DNA of 9,618 bases from Candidatus Caccousia avistercoris. GTDB taxonomy: Bacteria; Bacillota; Clostridia; Oscillospirales; Acutalibacteraceae. The notes beneath the pieces are model-generated. The model saw only the letters and a list, made by a program, of their open reading frames with translations, ran no database searches and was not told the DNA's origin. Location: contig DVMK01000193.1 in assembly GCA_018715025.1 (NCBI GenBank), positions 1-9,618 of the forward strand, read 5' to 3'. Positions 6,926 to 9,618 of this stretch are shown piece by piece. Within the stretch, counting starts at the first letter, position 1; the number at the start of each line of letters is the position of its first letter. The position numbers were made by a program, and so were the translations under genes.

Positions 6926-9396
6926 TACGCCTCCTCCCCCTTTTCCGCAAAGGGGTTCTCTGTGGTCCAGGAGCGTTCCTCCTTCAGGTCGGTGTCCTCA
7001 GAATAGCTGGCGAACACGTCGGCCCGCTCTGACACGTCCTCCAGTTCCGCATCCTCCGCCAAATCCCAGTCAAGGGGCAGAAGAGAAAGCTCTGCCATGG
7101 CGTTCCCGGCGGCCTTCCAAAGGGGCAGGTGCCGGGCGCAGCAGTCGTCTGTAACCGGGTAGCCCTCCTCGATCCAGCGGTTCTCCACCTGCTTGTACAG
7201 TTCCTCCAGCCGGTCATCCACCCGGCGCGCATCTGCGGCACCGCCGTCCCCCAGCAGGCTTTCCAGGTACTGGATGCAGGCGGTGATTCTGGGGTGGTAG
7301 TAGCCCTGGATGAGTTCATAGTAATCCCTGCTGGGGTAGTCCACCAAATTGGGGATGGTTTTGGCAAAGGTGGTGCCCAGGTCGCGCATCCAGGCGCGGA
7401 AGTCGGTGATGACGGCCTCAGATCCGGAAACGTCCGGGTCGCAGGGGCGGCCCTGGTAGCGGCGCACCTTGGTTTCCACGTAGGACTCTTCGTCCTGAGC
7501 GGCCATCTGCTCCAGGCAGGTGAGCAGGGATTCCAGAATTTTGGCATGGCGGCCGAAGGCTTCCCGCAGGGGCTGGGGATCCATTTCCGCCCTCTTTCGG
7601 AACAGGAGGAAGAGCCGGTTCAGATGCAGATTGAAGTATTCGGTGATATACTGGCGCACCGCGTCGAACATATCCCGGCCCAGCGCCGGCGTTTTCGCCT
7701 CGCCGGGGAGGGCGGCCGCCTTTTGCAGGAAGCCCTCCAGCAGTTGGGCAATCTCCAGGGATTCTTTGGCGGGGGCCAGCCGGCGCTGCACTCTGGTCAG
7801 GTAGCAGCGCTTCTGGTACCTGGCGTGGGAGCTGTCCCGCTCTGAGTACACCGCCTGCTGCAGATCCTTCAGGGCCAGGTAGCCCTGCTCCGCCGCTTTG
7901 GCGCCGTAGCGGCGCAGGGCGGTGGTTCTCAGAAAGCTGTCAATCTCTACCCGGCTGGGGTCCCAGGCCAGGGCAAAAATCAGGTCAAAGAAATGAAGGC
8001 TGAAGCCGCACAGCTCTGTGGCGTTGCCGAAGCCCTCCCCGTGCTCTGCCTTGCCGGGGTCCAGCATTTCCCGGGCGGCCTCAATGTGCCGGGGGAAGGA
8101 GCCGTGCAGATGGTCGTCGCCGCCGAATTCGTTGATGGGCTCTAAAATGTACCGGGCCCTGCGCAGGGGACCGTAGTTTTTGTCCCGGTACATGGGCTCG
8201 CGGAAGGTGAGGGTCGAGTCCCGCCGGGCGGGCCAATTGGGCCACAGGTCCAGGAAATACACCTCCTGGGGCATAGCCTCCACAAACCGCTCCATCACCC
8301 CGGGCATGGTCCAGATGTTGGGCGGGGTGTTGGCCCGCACGCCCCAGCCGTCAAAGAAGAAGCGGCCGTCCGGCACAACCTCACGGATGGCTTCGTAGGT
8401 ATATTTGGCAAACTGGACGTTGATATTGATAAAATCCTCTATGCTGGTGGCAATGTGATGTTCAGAGGGCGGGCAGGCGGTGAAGTGGCGGCAGGGGCCG
8501 TAGGTTTCGATCCAGGTTTCCACAAAGGTCTGCACCACCTTCTTGTACATGGGGTCGTCCGGGTACAGGTGGGGCACAATGTCAGGGGCCGCTTCGTCGT
8601 CTTTCACCCATTCGCAGCCGAAGTACCTGGCGTTGGGGTACACCTTTCGGAATTCCAGACTGGTCTGCATGGGATTCATCTGCACCATATTCTCTATGCC
8701 CATGCGGCGGCTGTACTCCGAAAGCTCCCGCACCGCCTCCATGCGGGCTATGTCCCCTTCTGTGATGGGGGTGGTGGGCACGCCCAGCTTCTGGAAGGTA
8801 CGCTTCTGCACATAGCTGTTCCAGCTGTAAAACCGGTGGGAGTTGATTTTATTTCTGGCATAGAAATCGATCTCCCGCCTGCTCTCTTCCCCGTTCAGGA
8901 AAGCGCCGAAATTGTACACCCACTGGCCCACCGTATGGCGGAAGCGGAAGGGGGAGCGCTCGATGTCCGTCAGCTCCGGCACGCACAGATCCGGCTGGGG
9001 ATCGATGGTGTCCTGATCAAAATAGAAGCCCACGTGGAACCGGGTCTGCAGCAGGTGGCACACGCTGTAAAACACCGACCTGTCGTTGGTGCCGCTGAGA
9101 ATCAGGTTTTTTCCCCGTGAGACGATCACCACGCAGTCGTTGTCCGTTTCGCTCTCTGGCGGAAGCGCCAGCTCCCCGGCCAGACGGCGGATCCCCTCGT
9201 GGGTGGAAGGCCGCCCCACCAGGATTTGATCCCCCGGCGCGGGGAAGGAATCCTGCTCGTATGTGATGAGCAGCCTTGCGCCGCTGAGCTTTTCCACATA
9301 ATCCCGCAGTTCCTCTGCGGCGTGGGTTTCCAGCCAGGAAGCCCCTCTGCCCAGGACAATCCGGCTCACCGCACGGCCGTTTTCTGTTATTTTCAT
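6925..9396 (-). CDS. GH89-like alpha-N-acetylglucosaminidase (NAGLU family), cytoplasmic
   Basis: First operon gene. I chose ATG 9396 (MKITENG) because AAGGAGGG lies 10 bases upstream; the longer in-frame ATG at 9483 would fall about 5 bases after the predicted transcription start and adds 29 residues without homology. 823 residues. Residues 1-140 resemble the NAGLU/GH67 N-terminal domain (AAEELRDYVEKLSGA, QILVGRPS, YSVCHLLQTRFHVGFYF). Residues 150-490 form the catalytic barrel: RREIDFYARNKIN, FTACPPSEHH (Glu312, likely acid/base), INEFGGDDHLHG (like HNFGGNHG in NAGLU), and GFGNATEL (Glu461, likely nucleophile). Residues about 570-715 match the helical NAGLU C-terminal domain, ending in LVDYPSRDYYELIQGYYHPR. 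There is no signal peptide. The last 50 residues are strikingly acidic. The family removes terminal alpha-GlcNAc; the divergence leaves the exact sugar open. Confidence 0.78.
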   Translation of the reverse strand: MKITENGRAVSRIVLGRGASWLETHAAEELRDYVEKLSGARLLITYEQDSFPAPGDQILVGRPSTHEGIRRLAGELALPPESETDNDCVVIVSRGKNLILSGTNDRSVFYSVCHLLQTRFHVGFYFDQDTIDPQPDLCVPELTDIERSPFRFRHTVGQWVYNFGAFLNGEESRREIDFYARNKINSHRFYSWNSYVQKRTFQKLGVPTTPITEGDIARMEAVRELSEYSRRMGIENMVQMNPMQTSLEFRKVYPNARYFGCEWVKDDEAAPDIVPHLYPDDPMYKKVVQTFVETWIETYGPCRHFTACPPSEHHIATSIEDFININVQFAKYTYEAIREVVPDGRFFFDGWGVRANTPPNIWTMPGVMERFVEAMPQEVYFLDLWPNWPARRDSTLTFREPMYRDKNYGPLRRARYILEPINEFGGDDHLHGSFPRHIEAAREMLDPGKAEHGEGFGNATELCGFSLHFFDLIFALAWDPSRVEIDSFLRTTALRRYGAKAAEQGYLALKDLQQAVYSERDSSHARYQKRCYLTRVQRRLAPAKESLEIAQLLEGFLQKAAALPGEAKTPALGRDMFDAVRQYITEYFNLHLNRLFLLFRKRAEMDPQPLREAFGRHAKILESLLTCLEQMAAQDEESYVETKVRRYQGRPCDPDVSGSEAVITDFRAWMRDLGTTFAKTIPNLVDYPSRDYYELIQGYYHPRITACIQYLESLLGDGGAADARRVDDRLEELYKQVENRWIEEGYPVTDDCCARHLPLWKAAGNAMAELSLLPLDWDLAEDAELEDVSERADVFASYSEDTDLKEERSWTTENPFAEKGEEA

Positions 9397-9488
9397 TGTG
9401 AAAAATCCCTCCTTGTTCGTCCGCTGGCGGCTGTCCCGCCGCATGGCCCTGCCGCCGGAACGTTCCCGCGCGCAGAAGGCCATATTTC
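9397..9488 (-). other. Predicted 5' leader of the operon
   Basis: This is the leader between the predicted start site near 9488 and ATG 9396. It holds the ribosome binding site AAGGAGGG at 9407-9414. A small GC hairpin (9426-9430 with 9436-9440, loop of five) sits just upstream, and a competing pairing, 9426-9431 with 9451-9456, is also possible. I see no recognisable riboswitch and no credible leader peptide. Confidence 0.4.
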
Positions 9489-9494
9489 AAGTTT

Positions 9495-9524
9495 AGTGTA
9501 ACATGGCCAGAAGGAACCTCTCAA
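9495..9524 (-). promoter_or_regulatory. Operon promoter, extended -10
   Basis: On the minus strand TTGAGA (9519-9524, 5 of 6 to consensus) is followed after 18 bases by TACACT (9495-9500, 4 of 6), preceded by TG in the extended -10 position (TGTTACACT). The predicted start is near 9488, leaving a leader of about 90 nt. It is the best candidate upstream of the seven-gene operon. Confidence 0.6.
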
Positions 9525-9526
9525 TC

Positions 9527-9553
9527 CATAGAAATTGACAACAGATTGCTATG
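9527..9553. promoter_or_regulatory. Imperfect palindrome upstream of the operon -35, possible operator
   Basis: CATAG-AAT (9527-9535) is mirrored by ATT-CTATG (9545-9553), giving eight matched positions per arm around a 9-base centre. It lies 2 bases upstream of the -35 box, where an activator or repressor could bind. It does not match a site I can name; the assignment is inferred from symmetry and place only. Confidence 0.3.
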
Positions 9554-9618
9554 TTTTGACTGGGCAGAAAAGGCCGTAGGCTATGCAGGGTTGTTCGCCG
9601 TCTCCGGCAGATATAAAA

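Noticed and set aside
5705..7006. 433-codon open frame on the + strand
   Set aside because: Antisense shadow of the PLP enzyme and the GH89 end; composition is unlike a real protein and no ribosome binding site is present.
9397..9483. 29-residue N-terminal extension of the GH89-like protein
   Set aside because: Its ATG would be about 5 bases from the predicted transcription start, the residues (MAFCARERSGGRAMRR...) have no homology or signal-peptide character, and a strong ribosome binding site points to ATG 9396.
9535..9540. TTGACA on the + strand as a -35 box
   Set aside because: No acceptable -10 lies 16-19 bases downstream.
9591..9617. Possible + strand promoter TTGTTC with TATAAA at the right edge
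   Set aside because: The spacer is only 15 bases, the -35 is weak, and no downstream gene is visible to support it.

Overview
The window looks like a piece of a GC-rich Bacillota chromosome, most likely a gut-type Clostridia (Oscillospiraceae-like) anaerobe. The clues are strong GGAGG-type ribosome binding sites before nearly every gene, sigma-A-type promoters, rho-independent terminators with T tracts, and a gene set of intracellular glycan and sugar-acid enzymes. The taxonomy is inference from style; there is no rRNA or marker gene here.

Layout. (1) Bases 1-1179, + strand: the C-terminal half of a glycoside hydrolase family 3 enzyme, cut by the window edge. (2) Bases 1180-1781: a 600-base intergenic stretch. 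It holds a multi-hairpin element at the GH3 stop codon and a small self-contained minus-strand transcription unit (perfect consensus promoter, ribosome binding site, 20-codon ORF, terminator). The ORF looks like the remnant of a small HIRAN-type protein gene. The terminator of the large operon is also here. (3) Bases 1782-9396, - strand: one tightly packed seven-gene operon, in transcription order GH89-like alpha-N-acetylglucosaminidase, SelA/DgaE-like PLP ammonia-lyase, two tandem Rid-family proteins, amidohydrolase/deacetylase, RraA-like aldolase, and an SDR oxidoreductase with a one-base frameshift. Gaps are 13-46 bases and two junctions overlap (1 and 14 bases). (4) Bases 9397-9618: leader, promoter and a possible operator palindrome for the operon.

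How the genes may work together (inference). The GH89-like enzyme would release an alpha-linked N-acetylated amino sugar inside the cell. The SDR could oxidise it (or a later intermediate), and the amidohydrolase could remove the acetyl group. The SelA-like PLP enzyme would eliminate ammonia from the amino sugar acid through an enamine/imine. The Rid proteins would hydrolyse that imine to a 2-keto-3-deoxy acid, and the RraA-like aldolase would split this into pyruvate plus an aldehyde. No sugar kinase, transporter or regulator lies in the window, so the predicted route is oxidative and apparently non-phosphorylative. The order of steps and the substrate are not proven by the sequence.
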